A stretch of DNA of 64,000 nt, from the NCBI GenBank assembly GCA_964598535.1, contig CAZRCI010000017.1, positions 45,465 to 109,464 on the forward strand, given 5' to 3'. A model generated the notes under the pieces. That model saw only the letters and a program-made list of their open reading frames with translations. It was not told where the DNA came from and made no database searches. Each line of letters opens with the position of its first letter. Position 1 is the first letter of the stretch. The stretch comes from JALHMI01 sp964598535. Its GTDB lineage: Bacteria; Planctomycetota; Planctomycetia; Pirellulales; PALSA-1355. Positions 54,054 through 62,514 of this stretch are shown piece by piece. The translations under genes and the position numbers were made by a program.

Positions 54054-54183
54054 GCCGGTTTTGCGATCTTGCGAGAAATACCGTTGAATTCGCCCGCCGA
54101 TTGCGCCAATTCGCCCACGCTTGACGCCCGGACCTCGGGTCCTAAACTTACTTTATTACCTACCGATCGCCCGAGTGCCAGCC

Positions 54184-55206
54184 ATGTCTTCCGATCCCTC
54201 CCTCTCGCCGGGCACCCGTCCCGCCGAGCTTCCTCCGGTGGAGCCTCCCAACGCCGGGTTCTTGATCCAGTTGTTCGTCGTTCCCGGGGTTATTGTCGTC
54301 GTTGTCGTGCTCATCTGGGTGCTCTTCAACTGGCTCGCTCAGAAAGGGAACGATCGCGACGCTTTCGTCCGTGCCCTGCAGCGGAACAACGAAGCCCGCT
54401 GGCAAGCGGCGTTCAATTTGGCGAACGCTTTACGCGCCGAACGCGGTTCGAGCAGCCCCACGTTGATTAACGATCCGGAACTGGCCGGGCAACTGGCCGG
54501 CATCCTGCAAAAAGAAATCAAAGACGGCAGCCTGGAGGAAAATCCGATTTCGCTACGGATTTACCTCAGCCGCGCGCTCGGCGAGTTCACCGTGCCCGAC
54601 GGGCTGCCCGCGCTGATCGAAGCGGCGACCACGGTGCGCGATGAAAAAGAAAGCGACGTGCGCCGCGCCGCGCTCGAAGGCATTGCTCTCTTGGCCGACA
54701 ACGTCGGGCCGCGGAGCGACGCGTTCGCCAAGAATGCCCGGCTCGAAGAAGTATTGCTCGACGCCGCGGGCGACAGCGACACGCGCACGCGGGGCGTTGC
54801 CGCCGTGACGCTGGGGATCGTCGGCACGCCGGCCATGCTCGACAAGCTCGAGTTTCTGCTGAGCGACGCGAATCCCGACGTGCGCTATAACGCCGCGCTC
54901 CGGCTCGCGCAGCATGGCCGCACGAGCGAGATTCCGGTGCTGGTCGAGATGCTCGATCCCGCAGAGACGGCCGGCGTCGAGGCCGAAAAACAGGAACAGA
55001 TGCGCGATTTCAAGCGGGCGCTGATCACCATCAACGCGCTCCGCGCCTCGGGCCAATTGGCCGATGCAAACCCCGACGCGAATCTTTCGGAGCTGCGCGC
55101 GGCGATCGAAAAGCTGCTCGCCTCGCAGATCTCGCAAGAGACCCGCGTCGAAGCCGCGAGCGCTCTGATCCACTTTGACAACCGCGCGGTCGCGCCGGCG
55201 AAGTAG
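54184..55206 (+). CDS. Membrane-anchored HEAT-repeat protein
   Basis: The 340-residue protein has a short cytoplasmic N terminus. One membrane helix follows (FLIQLFVVPGVIVVVVVLIW), then an alpha-helical repeat region with HEAT-like units such as DVRRAALEGIALLADN, TRTRGVAAVTLGIVG and DVRYNAALRLAQHG. It probably scaffolds proteins at the membrane. No enzyme motif is seen. The ATG at 54184 opens close to the helix; the earlier frame start at 54121 adds unconserved-looking sequence. It is divergent from the lipoate-ligase gene. Confidence 0.82.
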   Translation: MSSDPSLSPGTRPAELPPVEPPNAGFLIQLFVVPGVIVVVVVLIWVLFNWLAQKGNDRDAFVRALQRNNEARWQAAFNLANALRAERGSSSPTLINDPELAGQLAGILQKEIKDGSLEENPISLRIYLSRALGEFTVPDGLPALIEAATTVRDEKESDVRRAALEGIALLADNVGPRSDAFAKNARLEEVLLDAAGDSDTRTRGVAAVTLGIVGTPAMLDKLEFLLSDANPDVRYNAALRLAQHGRTSEIPVLVEMLDPAETAGVEAEKQEQMRDFKRALITINALRASGQLADANPDANLSELRAAIEKLLASQISQETRVEAASALIHFDNRAVAPAK

Positions 55207-55800
55207 CTGGCCTGCCGCCACACTGGAGCGGCTCATCGCCAGGCGCGGTTTGCGAGGCGTGTTCCCGTTCGATTTGTGTCCTTTTCAAAAAACGAGCGGC
55301 CGGTCGTGTCATTCTTACACGTGGTTCCGGTCGTAACGGCTGGAATTGTCGTGCGGTTGCGGATGGTTGTGTGTCCCCGTGGCGCTCCTTTTGCAATCCG
55401 CGCGGCAGTGTCGGCACGGCGCTCGGGGGCCGCGTTGCTTGCTCACGTTAAGGCGTCCCGCGATGCGCGAGTTAAACCTTTCCGATTGGGTAATTCTGCA
55501 TCCGTAAGGTGCTGTCACTTAAGTGCTTGCGCGACGGACCTGGGTCGCCGCTTCGGACTTAAGTGACGCGGAACTTAAAAAATTTTTCCCCGTCGCAAGT
55601 CGTTCTCCCAGCGATACTTCACGCGCCGACTGCACGATCGCGGTCACGAAAGAATTTGCGTGAATTTGGTTCGTCCGCCATGCTCTAGTGGTAACGCGTT
55701 TTTTCGGCGCGCAACGTGCGTCATGACCTATAACTTCAATGAATCTCTGACGAATTCTCATTCTTCAACAGGTGCTCGATCGCGAGCAGGATGGACGGAA
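55207..55800. other. 594-base gap upstream of the YTV-like gene
   Basis: No gene is supported. The region holds two CTTAAG-centred sites (55514-55525 and 55557-55567), described separately, and an A/T-rich run AAAAAATTTTT at 55577-55587. The frame of the downstream gene stays open to 55660 and an ATG at 55723 is possible, but the signal peptide favours 55801. Confidence 0.45.
55514..55567. repeat. Paired CTTAAG-centred palindromes
   Basis: GTCACTTAAG at 55514-55523 and its reverse complement CTTAAGTGAC at 55558-55567 form a 10-bp inverted repeat. The first site lies within a perfect 10-bp palindrome CACTTAAGTG (55516-55525), and ACTTAAGT occurs at the second. Their spacing, about four helical turns, suggests an operator pair upstream of the YTV-like gene. 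Confidence 0.45.
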
Positions 55801-57210
55801 ATGGTTCGGGCCTTTGCACTACTGACTTCGCTTGTATGTGCCTCGGGCGCGCTGGCGCAGGACTTCTGCCAGGAATACCGCCTCGACTACCAGACGGTTT
55901 ACGATCAGCAGCAGATCACTGCTTTCCGGCTGGAGACCGAAACCGTCTTTGAAGATCAGAAACAAGTCACCTATCGCCCGGTGTACGAAACCGAGCTGCG
56001 CGAACGTCGCTTCACGGTGCAGCGTCCGGTGATGGAAACCAGCGAGCGCGAAGAACGCTACCGCGTGCTTCGTCCGGTTTGGGAAACGCAGCTTCGCGAC
56101 ACGAGCTACGACGTGGTTCGTCAGGTCGCCGAGACCAGCGAACGTGAAGAACGCGTGATCGTGCAGCGTCCGGTGATGGAAACCAGCGAGCGCGAAGAAC
56201 GCTACACGGTACAGCGTCCGGTGATCGAAACCGCCGAGCGCGAGGAAGCCTTTACCGTGATGGAGCCGGTCACCACCTACACCACGAACTACGTCGACCA
56301 GGGACAGTTCGTCGATCAGGTTTCGGTCACTCCGGGCGCGGTTCGCAATCGGCTCCGCTGGTTGCCGAGCACGTGCGCGATCGACCCATTGACGGGCGCT
56401 TCGGTGCCGACGCGCGGCGGTTTGACGTGGGTGCCCGAGCAAGGTCCGTCGACGGTTACGACGGCGCGCGTCTGGGCGCCAAACGTCGTGGCCCAGCAGG
56501 TCCCGCAAACGCAGCTTGTGCAGCGCGTGATGACTCGCAAGGTGCCGGTGCAAGTGCAGCGGATGGTGGCTGAAGAAGTCGTCCGCAAGGTGCCCGTGCA
56601 GGTTTGCCGGATGGTGCAAGAGGAACAGGTTCGCCGCGTGCCGGTGACGACCTACCGCCAGGTGGTCGAGCGCGTGCCTCAGCAGACGCAGGTGCAAGTC
56701 TGCAAAATGGTCGAAGAAGAAGTCGTTCGTAAAATACCGGTGACCACTTGCCGCATGGTGACGGAAGAACGCGTTGAGCAAACGCCCGTCCAAGTGTGCA
56801 AAATGGTGGCCGTGGAGCAGACGGTGCGCGTGCCTCGCACGGTGCAGAAGCAGGTGCCGGTAACGTACGTGCAGCAGGTGCCGCGCGTGATTGTTCGTCG
56901 CGTGCCGATCGACCCGTGCGGTTCGCCTTGTGCTTCGACGACGATCGTTCCGCAGGCGGCGCCGGTTCCCAGCTACTCGCCGGCGCCTTCGCAGACGTAT
57001 TCGGCCCCGGCTCAGGCGAGCCCGACGGAGCAACGTCCGACCTTGGCCCAACCGCGGGGTAGCGAGCGTCCGACCGAGCCGAGCCAGCCCGGCCAAAGTG
57101 AAGTCCAACCATCGCCGCCCTCGGCGCCGCGCGATCAGTTCGAAGGCCCGCTCGACGAGGAAGCTCCGCACCCTCCCGCCGCCACGCCGCAGGTTGATCC
57201 TTCGACGTAG
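55801..57210 (+). CDS. Secreted YTV-like repeat protein
   Basis: The 469-residue protein has a signal peptide (MVRAFALLTSLVCASGALAQ). The first half has about eight repeats built on RPVMETSEREERYTVQ, matching the planctomycete YTV-type cell-wall repeat. The second half has a different repeat, VPVQVCRMVxEEVVRK, rich in cysteine, valine and arginine. The tail is proline/serine-rich and low in complexity. The two 45-base segments 56017-56061 and 56161-56205 are identical, indicating recent internal duplication. A structural role in the cell envelope is likely. A terminator follows at 57245. Confidence 0.85.
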   Translation: MVRAFALLTSLVCASGALAQDFCQEYRLDYQTVYDQQQITAFRLETETVFEDQKQVTYRPVYETELRERRFTVQRPVMETSEREERYRVLRPVWETQLRDTSYDVVRQVAETSEREERVIVQRPVMETSEREERYTVQRPVIETAEREEAFTVMEPVTTYTTNYVDQGQFVDQVSVTPGAVRNRLRWLPSTCAIDPLTGASVPTRGGLTWVPEQGPSTVTTARVWAPNVVAQQVPQTQLVQRVMTRKVPVQVQRMVAEEVVRKVPVQVCRMVQEEQVRRVPVTTYRQVVERVPQQTQVQVCKMVEEEVVRKIPVTTCRMVTEERVEQTPVQVCKMVAVEQTVRVPRTVQKQVPVTYVQQVPRVIVRRVPIDPCGSPCASTTIVPQAAPVPSYSPAPSQTYSAPAQASPTEQRPTLAQPRGSERPTEPSQPGQSEVQPSPPSAPRDQFEGPLDEEAPHPPAATPQVDPST

Positions 57211-57244
57211 TTCGACGCTAGCCAAAAAAACAAACGGCCCACGC

Positions 57245-57290
57245 TCGGGCACGAATCGCGATGTTTGCGGTTCGTGCCCGATATGTTTTT
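57245..57290 (+). terminator. Intrinsic terminator of the YTV-like gene
   Basis: An 11-bp perfect stem (57245-57255 with 57271-57281) closes a 15-base loop and is followed by TATGTTTTT. It starts 35 bases after the stop codon. Confidence 0.85.
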
Positions 57291-57389
57291 GATGAAGCAG
57301 GCACGGCGCCCGCGGCGCTCGTTTGACTTCCCTCACGCGGTTTGCCAGACTACGCGCCTTGGCGTTTTTCTCGGGCGAGGAGGATCCTC

Positions 57390-58610
57390 ATGCGGCAGGC
57401 AAGCGGTGCAGGACAAGCGGATTCCGATCCGTCCGCGGCCGGCGTGCTGGCTGATGAGCGCATCGTTTTTGTGGGGCGTCTGGCCGGCATGTCGCGACGC
57501 GAGGCCCAGCGGCTGGTGCGGGCCACAGGCGGCACGCTCGCCGAGTCGCCCGACGCCGCTACGACGCTCGTCGTGCTGGGCGAACAGGACGCCGCGATCG
57601 ATTCGCAATCGATTCTGGCCTCGCTTCGTGCCGACGCGCGAGCCGCGTTGGAGGCCGGCGCGCTGTCGATCATCGGCGAATCGCAGCTCTGGCAGCGGCT
57701 GGGGCTGGTCGATCGCGACCACGAAGCCCAGCAGCTCTACACGCCGCCGATGCTCGCCCGGCTGGTGAGCGAGGAGGTTTCGACGATTCGCCGCTGGCAG
57801 CGGCGCGGTTGGCTGGTGGCCACGCGCGAAGTCCGCCGGCTGCCGTACTTTGCATTTGAAGAAGTGGCCACCGCACGGCGCATTCAAGAGCTGCTGGCCG
57901 CCGGCATGTCGCCGGCCGCCGTGGGCAAAACGCTGGCGGCGCTAACGCGGCAGCTTCCCGAGGTGCGTCGCCCGCTCGCCGAGTTGTCGATCGTCGTACA
58001 AGGCAAGCAGCTTCTCGTGCGTGGCGAAGGGGGGCTCGTCGAAGCCGGCGGCCAATTGCGCTTCGACTTCGACGCGGCCGACGAGACCGCCGAAGCGACC
58101 GCTGTCATCCGCCAGATCGACTCGGTGCTCCACTTCGACCCGCGCACCGAATCGCCGCTCACGCCCGACGATCTGCTGTACAGCGCCGGGCAGCTTGAAG
58201 ATCAGGGCGACTTACGGGCCGCGGCCGATGCGTATCGAGCGTCACTTGTTGCCGGTGGGCCGCGCGCCGAGACGTGCTTCCTGTTGGCCGAAACGCTCTA
58301 CCGCTTAGGCGACCTGACCGCCGCCCGCGAACGCTACTACACGGCCATCGAGATCGACGACGACTATGTCGAGGCCCGACTAAACCTGGGCTGTGTGCTG
58401 GCCGAACTGGGCGAGCTGACCCTGGCGGTGAGCGCGTTCGAGGGGGCCCTGGCCTTCCACGACGACTACGAGGATGCCCACTACCATCTGGCTCGGACGC
58501 TCGATCGGTTGGACCGGCCGGACGAAGCTGTCCGCCATTGGGAGGCCTTTCTAGACTTGGCTCCGAACAGTCCCTGGGCCGATGAAGCCCGTGAGCGGTT
58601 AGAGCACTAA
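57390..58610 (+). CDS. BRCT - MerR-type HTH - TPR protein
   Basis: The 406-residue protein has three parts. Residues 20-100 form a BRCT-like domain (IVFVGRLAGMSRREAQRLVRATGG). Residues about 120-200 form a MerR-type winged helix (LVSEEVSTIRRWQRRGWL, YFAFEEVATARRIQELL). The C-terminal 150 residues are TPRs (DDLLYSAGQLEDQGDLRAAADAYRAS). It combines a protein-phosphopeptide or DNA-end fold, a DNA-binding fold and a protein-interaction fold. The ATG at 57390 has GAGGAGGAT as a strong ribosome-binding site just upstream. No operon partner is obvious. Confidence 0.85.
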   Translation: MRQASGAGQADSDPSAAGVLADERIVFVGRLAGMSRREAQRLVRATGGTLAESPDAATTLVVLGEQDAAIDSQSILASLRADARAALEAGALSIIGESQLWQRLGLVDRDHEAQQLYTPPMLARLVSEEVSTIRRWQRRGWLVATREVRRLPYFAFEEVATARRIQELLAAGMSPAAVGKTLAALTRQLPEVRRPLAELSIVVQGKQLLVRGEGGLVEAGGQLRFDFDAADETAEATAVIRQIDSVLHFDPRTESPLTPDDLLYSAGQLEDQGDLRAAADAYRASLVAGGPRAETCFLLAETLYRLGDLTAARERYYTAIEIDDDYVEARLNLGCVLAELGELTLAVSAFEGALAFHDDYEDAHYHLARTLDRLDRPDEAVRHWEAFLDLAPNSPWADEARERLEH

Positions 58611-58850
58611 AGTATTGTGGCGCAGAGGGTTACCTTTTATGGTTGAAAGCCGTTCGGGGGCCGGATTTTGTGCGCTCGGAGGAATGCCGCTGCTTGGCAA
58701 ACGGCGGCCGATGGCGTATCTTTCGTGTTACGTCGCACTCGCGGCGCGTTAATAAGGAACGGTAGACGGGCACTCTCGGGCGCAATTGGTGGCAGACTCC
58801 CGACGGATCTCCTTTCCTTGAGAGATCTTGCATACGGCAGCCAGACGCGC

Positions 58851-60206
58851 ATGAGCGAATTTCTATTCCAGTACCATAAGGTTCACCCGACGACCTGGGT
58901 GTATCTGTCGTCGCTGCTCACGATCGGCCTGTTCTTCAAGTTCAGCCGGGTGTGGAGCGTGCGCAATCTCGATCTCCTGGGGCTGGTCATGCTCGCCCCG
59001 GGGCTGCTCATGGTCGAGTACGGTCTGGCCCAAAAGTCGCCGCAGATCGAGCAGTACGGCTATGTCTGGCTGTTCGTCACCGGGGCGCTGTTCATGATTC
59101 GTCTCCTGTTGGATCCGATCATGGTTCGCCGGCCGCTGTTGGAGCCGAATCTTTCGCCCGGCGGCATGACCTTCCTCGGCATCTCGGCGGTCATCTTCCT
59201 GTTGGCCAACGTGCTCAACAGCACCATGGAGCCTGACGATCTGGTAGGTGTAAAGAGTGCCGAACACGTGCAATCGCTGGAGTCGCCCGCGCCTGGCGAG
59301 GCGCAAGATCTTGCGGTGCATGGTCCTGGCTATCCGCTGTTGCACCTGCTGCCGACGCTTTCGACCCAGGCCTTGATGATCGACGCGCGCGATACCGAGC
59401 AGCAGCGCGACCTCGGGCGCGACCGCGTACGCGTGGCCACGGCCCGCATCACGGCCATCCTTTCGCAGTTGGCGATCGTGACCGGCATGGTGCTGATCGG
59501 CTATTACCACTTCAACAACATTCGTACCGGCATTGCCGCCTCCACGCTTTATTTGTTGTTGCCCTATAGTGCGCAGCTTTCCGGACGCGTGGGGCACGTG
59601 TTGCCTGCCGCGCTCTTGGTGTGGGCCGTCGTGACCTATCGCCGGCCGTTCATCTCCGGCGTGTTCATTGGCCTGGCGATCAGCGCGATTTACTACCCCG
59701 TGTTTCTCTTGCCGTTATGGCTCGGGTTCTACTGGCAGCGCGGCTTGCTTCGCTTCAGTCTGGGCGTGGCCGTCACGATGGTCATCACGGTTGCCTCGCT
59801 GGCGTTCATCTCCGATAGCTTTGCGACCTTCTGGGGCCACGTACAGCAGATGTTCGGCTGGACCAGCCTCGCGCCCGATCGGCTGGAAGGCTTCTGGGGC
59901 TTTGGCATCATCGAGCCAGCCTATCGTTATCCGGTGCTGGTGATGCTGGCGGCGTTCTGCCTGAGCCTGGCCGTCTGGCCCGCGCAAAAGAACCTCGGCA
60001 CGCTGCTCAGTTGCTCGGCCGCGGTGATGTTGGCCACGCAGTTTTGGCTTCCCACGGGCGGCGGTCTTTACATGGCCTGGTATCTGCCGCTAATGCTGCT
60101 GACGATCTTCCGCCCGAACCTCGAGGATCGTGTCGCGCTATCGGTGCTGGGCGAAGGCTGGTTCCCGAAGCGAAAGCCCAAGTTTGGCGTCGTCCAGGCG
60201 GCCTGA
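58851..60206 (+). CDS. Polytopic membrane protein of unknown function
   Basis: The 451-residue protein has roughly ten hydrophobic segments. They include TTWVYLSSLLTIGLFF, LLGLVMLAPGLLMVEYG, ILSQLAIVTGMVLIGYYHF, RPFISGVFIGLAISAIYYPV and LMLLTIFRPNL. A polar loop of about 60 residues follows the fifth segment (around residues 130-190). The pattern of membrane helices and aromatic-rich turns recalls polyprenol-linked glycosyltransferases, but no catalytic motif could be assigned. The ATG at 58851 is chosen because the frame upstream to 58668 lacks coding character. It is convergent with a HEAT-repeat gene. Confidence 0.75.
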   Translation: MSEFLFQYHKVHPTTWVYLSSLLTIGLFFKFSRVWSVRNLDLLGLVMLAPGLLMVEYGLAQKSPQIEQYGYVWLFVTGALFMIRLLLDPIMVRRPLLEPNLSPGGMTFLGISAVIFLLANVLNSTMEPDDLVGVKSAEHVQSLESPAPGEAQDLAVHGPGYPLLHLLPTLSTQALMIDARDTEQQRDLGRDRVRVATARITAILSQLAIVTGMVLIGYYHFNNIRTGIAASTLYLLLPYSAQLSGRVGHVLPAALLVWAVVTYRRPFISGVFIGLAISAIYYPVFLLPLWLGFYWQRGLLRFSLGVAVTMVITVASLAFISDSFATFWGHVQQMFGWTSLAPDRLEGFWGFGIIEPAYRYPVLVMLAAFCLSLAVWPAQKNLGTLLSCSAAVMLATQFWLPTGGGLYMAWYLPLMLLTIFRPNLEDRVALSVLGEGWFPKRKPKFGVVQAA

Positions 60207-60213
60207 ACGTATG

Positions 60214-60238
60214 GCCCGGCTGAGAACGTTCTCGCCGG
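60214..60238. terminator. Weak bidirectional hairpin between convergent genes
   Basis: Arms 60216-60227 and 60228-60238 pair (ccggc-t-gagaac with gttctc-gccgg), leaving almost no loop. It lies between two converging stop codons, but there is no T tract on either side, so a terminator role is uncertain. Confidence 0.3.
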
Positions 60239-60259
60239 AGCCCCGCGATTTTGGGGGCA

Positions 60260-61489
60260 TCACGTCCCGTCGCGCCGGGCGTTGAGCGTCGAAGGTTTGC
60301 GCTGCGTGACGTACCACTGCTTCCAGGCTTTAACGTCGTAGTTGAAGCTCGTGCCGTCGGTCAAATCGACGAGCGCTTGCAGCACGTCGCGATTCTCTTC
60401 GTCGCGTTTGATGGTTTCGGCGCCACTGCCGCCGAAGGTAAAGCCGCCCGGACCGCCCGTGCCGGGCGCGTTGCCAAACGTCGCGGCGGTTTGACCGGCT
60501 TGCCCCTTCTTGATGACGTAGGTGTGCGTTGTCACCAGGGCGTCGATCAGCGGTCCAACGGCCGATTCGTCGTTGAGTTTTCCCAAGGCCACGGCGGCCC
60601 GATTGATCACCGCGTTGTCTTTGTGCTTGAGGACTTGCACGTAGCGTCCGACGCCCTGGCGATAGCCGCGCGATACGACTTCATCGAGCGCCGCCAGCCG
60701 CACTTCTTCGTCTCCATCGAACAGCGAGACCGCGACCAGCACCTCCAGCGATGCCGGCACGTTGATCCGCCCGAGGGCCTGCACGTAGAGCAGCCGGATG
60801 TCTTGGCGCCGCTCGTCTTCCAGGAACTTCGTCAGCGCGCGAATGGCCACCGGATCGTCGATCGCCTTGATACCGGCGATCGCCTGCGCGGCTTTGTCGG
60901 TGCCGAGCCAGGCGCTCCACCGTTTGAGCTTGCTGTTCCATTCGAGCTGGGCGCGGTTGAGCTTGTCCTTGGCGACGAGCAACTCTTCTTCCTGCGGCAG
61001 AATCCACTTGCCCGGTGCGTGCTTCGAACGGATATACCCATTTTCGGCCATGACCTGCTCTTGGGTGACCCATCGCCGGCCGATCTGGCTGTAGCCCAGC
61101 GCATGTCGGGCCTTTTCATGATCGGGGTCGAGTTCCAAGATCCGTTGCAGATGCTCCTGCCGTTGGCGGCCAAGGCGGTTCGCCTGACACCACTCGGCCA
61201 TTTTCCAGTGGCCATCGGCCGTGTCCGGGCAATCGCCGCGGTAGCGATCGTACTTCATCTCCGCGGCCGATTGGGGCTTTACCTCCACCACGTCGGTCGC
61301 GTCGAGCATCACGTGCCCGCCGCTGGCGGTCTTCACCACGAATGTCTTTCGCGGCGCCTCGTCCTTGTTTACCAGCTCCCCGCGCACTTCGCCCTGATTT
61401 TTCAGTACGAAAATGTCCGCCCGCGCAGCGCCCGCGCCACTCGCCGCGGCGAGCGCAAAGATAATCGCGTTGGTAAAGGTACGGTGCAT
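60260..61489 (-). CDS. Secreted HEAT-repeat protein
   Basis: The 409-residue protein has a signal peptide (MHRTFTNAIIFALAAASGAG, cleavage near ARAD) and a short beta segment (IFVLKNQGEVRGELVNKD). A middle region mentions one TPR-like unit (HLQRILELDPDHEKARHALGYSQ), and a series of HEAT-like helices follows (AIRALTKFLEDERRQDIRLLYVQALG, AVINRAAVALGKL). A glycine-rich low-complexity stretch lies before the C terminus. It is probably a periplasmic scaffold. The ATG at 61489 opens on the signal peptide, while 61651 does not. Confidence 0.8.
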   Translation of the reverse strand: MHRTFTNAIIFALAAASGAGAARADIFVLKNQGEVRGELVNKDEAPRKTFVVKTASGGHVMLDATDVVEVKPQSAAEMKYDRYRGDCPDTADGHWKMAEWCQANRLGRQRQEHLQRILELDPDHEKARHALGYSQIGRRWVTQEQVMAENGYIRSKHAPGKWILPQEEELLVAKDKLNRAQLEWNSKLKRWSAWLGTDKAAQAIAGIKAIDDPVAIRALTKFLEDERRQDIRLLYVQALGRINVPASLEVLVAVSLFDGDEEVRLAALDEVVSRGYRQGVGRYVQVLKHKDNAVINRAAVALGKLNDESAVGPLIDALVTTHTYVIKKGQAGQTAATFGNAPGTGGPGGFTFGGSGAETIKRDEENRDVLQALVDLTDGTSFNYDVKAWKQWYVTQRKPSTLNARRDGT

Positions 61490-61668
61490 GCCGCGGAAAA
61501 ATCGGGCTGAAAACGAGGGTCGTGGCCGAGCCGCCACATCTTTCAGTATACTTGTCCTCATTCGTCGAGGCGAACTTCGCCCAGGCTCTGGGGGCAAGTC
61601 CGGTTGTGCGGATTTCGCGGCCTGTAGCCGGCGTTCCTCGACCGTTTCCAAACGCTCGGAGTCCAGTC

Positions 61669-62178
61669 ATGAGCCAGGTTTCCGCCGAGCATCGTGCCAC
61701 GGCTCCCCAGCGGGTGGCTTGCGCCGTGATCACGGTCAGCGACACCCGGACGCCCGAGACCGACTCGGGCGGGCAGACGGTTTGCGATCATCTTTCGGCC
61801 GCCGGCTTGGAAGTTGCTTGCCGCGAGATCATTCCCGACGACCCGGCCCGCCTGCGGCCGCTTCTGGAAACGCTGCGCGACGACGCGGCGATCGACGCGG
61901 TGTTGCTCACCGGCGGAACGGGCCTCTCGAGCCGCGATCAGACGTACGAGACCGTGATTTCGTTGCTCACCAAGCAGCTTCCTGGGTACGGGGAATTGTT
62001 CCGCATGCTCAGCTATCACGACGTGGGGCCGGCCGCCATGCTTAGCCGCGCGACCGGTGGTTTGATGCGGCAGACCGTCGTGCTCACGATGCCCGGCTCG
62101 CCAGCGGCCGTTCGGCTGGCGATGGAGAAGCTGATCGTTCCCGAGCTGCGCCATCTGGTGCGAGAAGCCCGCCGCTAG
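61669..62178 (+). CDS. moaB: Molybdenum cofactor biosynthesis protein of the MoaB/Mog family
   Basis: The 169-residue protein has the family motifs ITVSDTRTPETDSGG, the substrate loop LLTGGTGLSSRDQTYE, LPGYGELFRMLSY and LTMPGSPAAVRLAMEKL. Proteins of this fold adenylylate molybdopterin before metal insertion; MoaB-named members are sometimes inactive in E. coli but active elsewhere. Its length matches MoaB. The ATG at 61669 is chosen over 61522 because the family starts near VACAVITVSD. No other moco gene is adjacent. Confidence 0.92.
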   Translation: MSQVSAEHRATAPQRVACAVITVSDTRTPETDSGGQTVCDHLSAAGLEVACREIIPDDPARLRPLLETLRDDAAIDAVLLTGGTGLSSRDQTYETVISLLTKQLPGYGELFRMLSYHDVGPAAMLSRATGGLMRQTVVLTMPGSPAAVRLAMEKLIVPELRHLVREARR

Positions 62179-62227
62179 TGCTCCCGCTTGCGCGTTTGGC
62201 GTCACCCGAATAAAGCGGGTTGACGCG

Positions 62228-62388
62228 CTAGCAGGCTGCTGAAAAAGTCCGTCGAGAACTTTTTCAGCCTCGCGAAGTGCGGAGGTGAACTCCGCACCGC
62301 TTGCAAAATAACGACTTTACGTCGCTATTTGGAGAGCGCCTCCGTGCGATCTTATCAGGCCGCGGAGTTTTTCCGCAGCCTGCTAGCA
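62228..62388. mobile_element. MITE-like element with near-perfect terminal inverted repeats
   Basis: The 161-base element begins with gctagcaggctgc-t-gaaaaa and ends with its reverse complement, matching at 23 of 25 positions. Inside are three further hairpins: 62239-62269 (gctgaaaaagt with actttttcagc), 62278-62297 (gtgcggag with ctccgcac) and an imperfect one around 62308-62331. It carries no coding frame. This is the architecture of a non-autonomous transposable element or palindromic intergenic repeat. No clear target-site duplication was found. Confidence 0.6.
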
Positions 62389-62514
62389 CGTCGAATTGCT
62401 CTTGGCCGCTGGCGGCTCGCCACGTTACAGTCACGGCCCATTTTCTCGTCAGGCTTGCGGCGCGCACGACGCGCGCGGCGGGTTTCGTGATCAACGTGCC
62501 CACGGAGGGGTGTC

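Noticed and set aside
55683..55700. tctagtggtaacgc resembling a tRNA D-arm
   Set aside because: No matching anticodon or T-arm follows within tRNA distance.
55819..57336. 505-codon minus-strand open frame with histidine/arginine-rich repeats
   Set aside because: Complement of the repeat-rich YTV-like gene. The apparent repeats mirror the sense-strand repeats.
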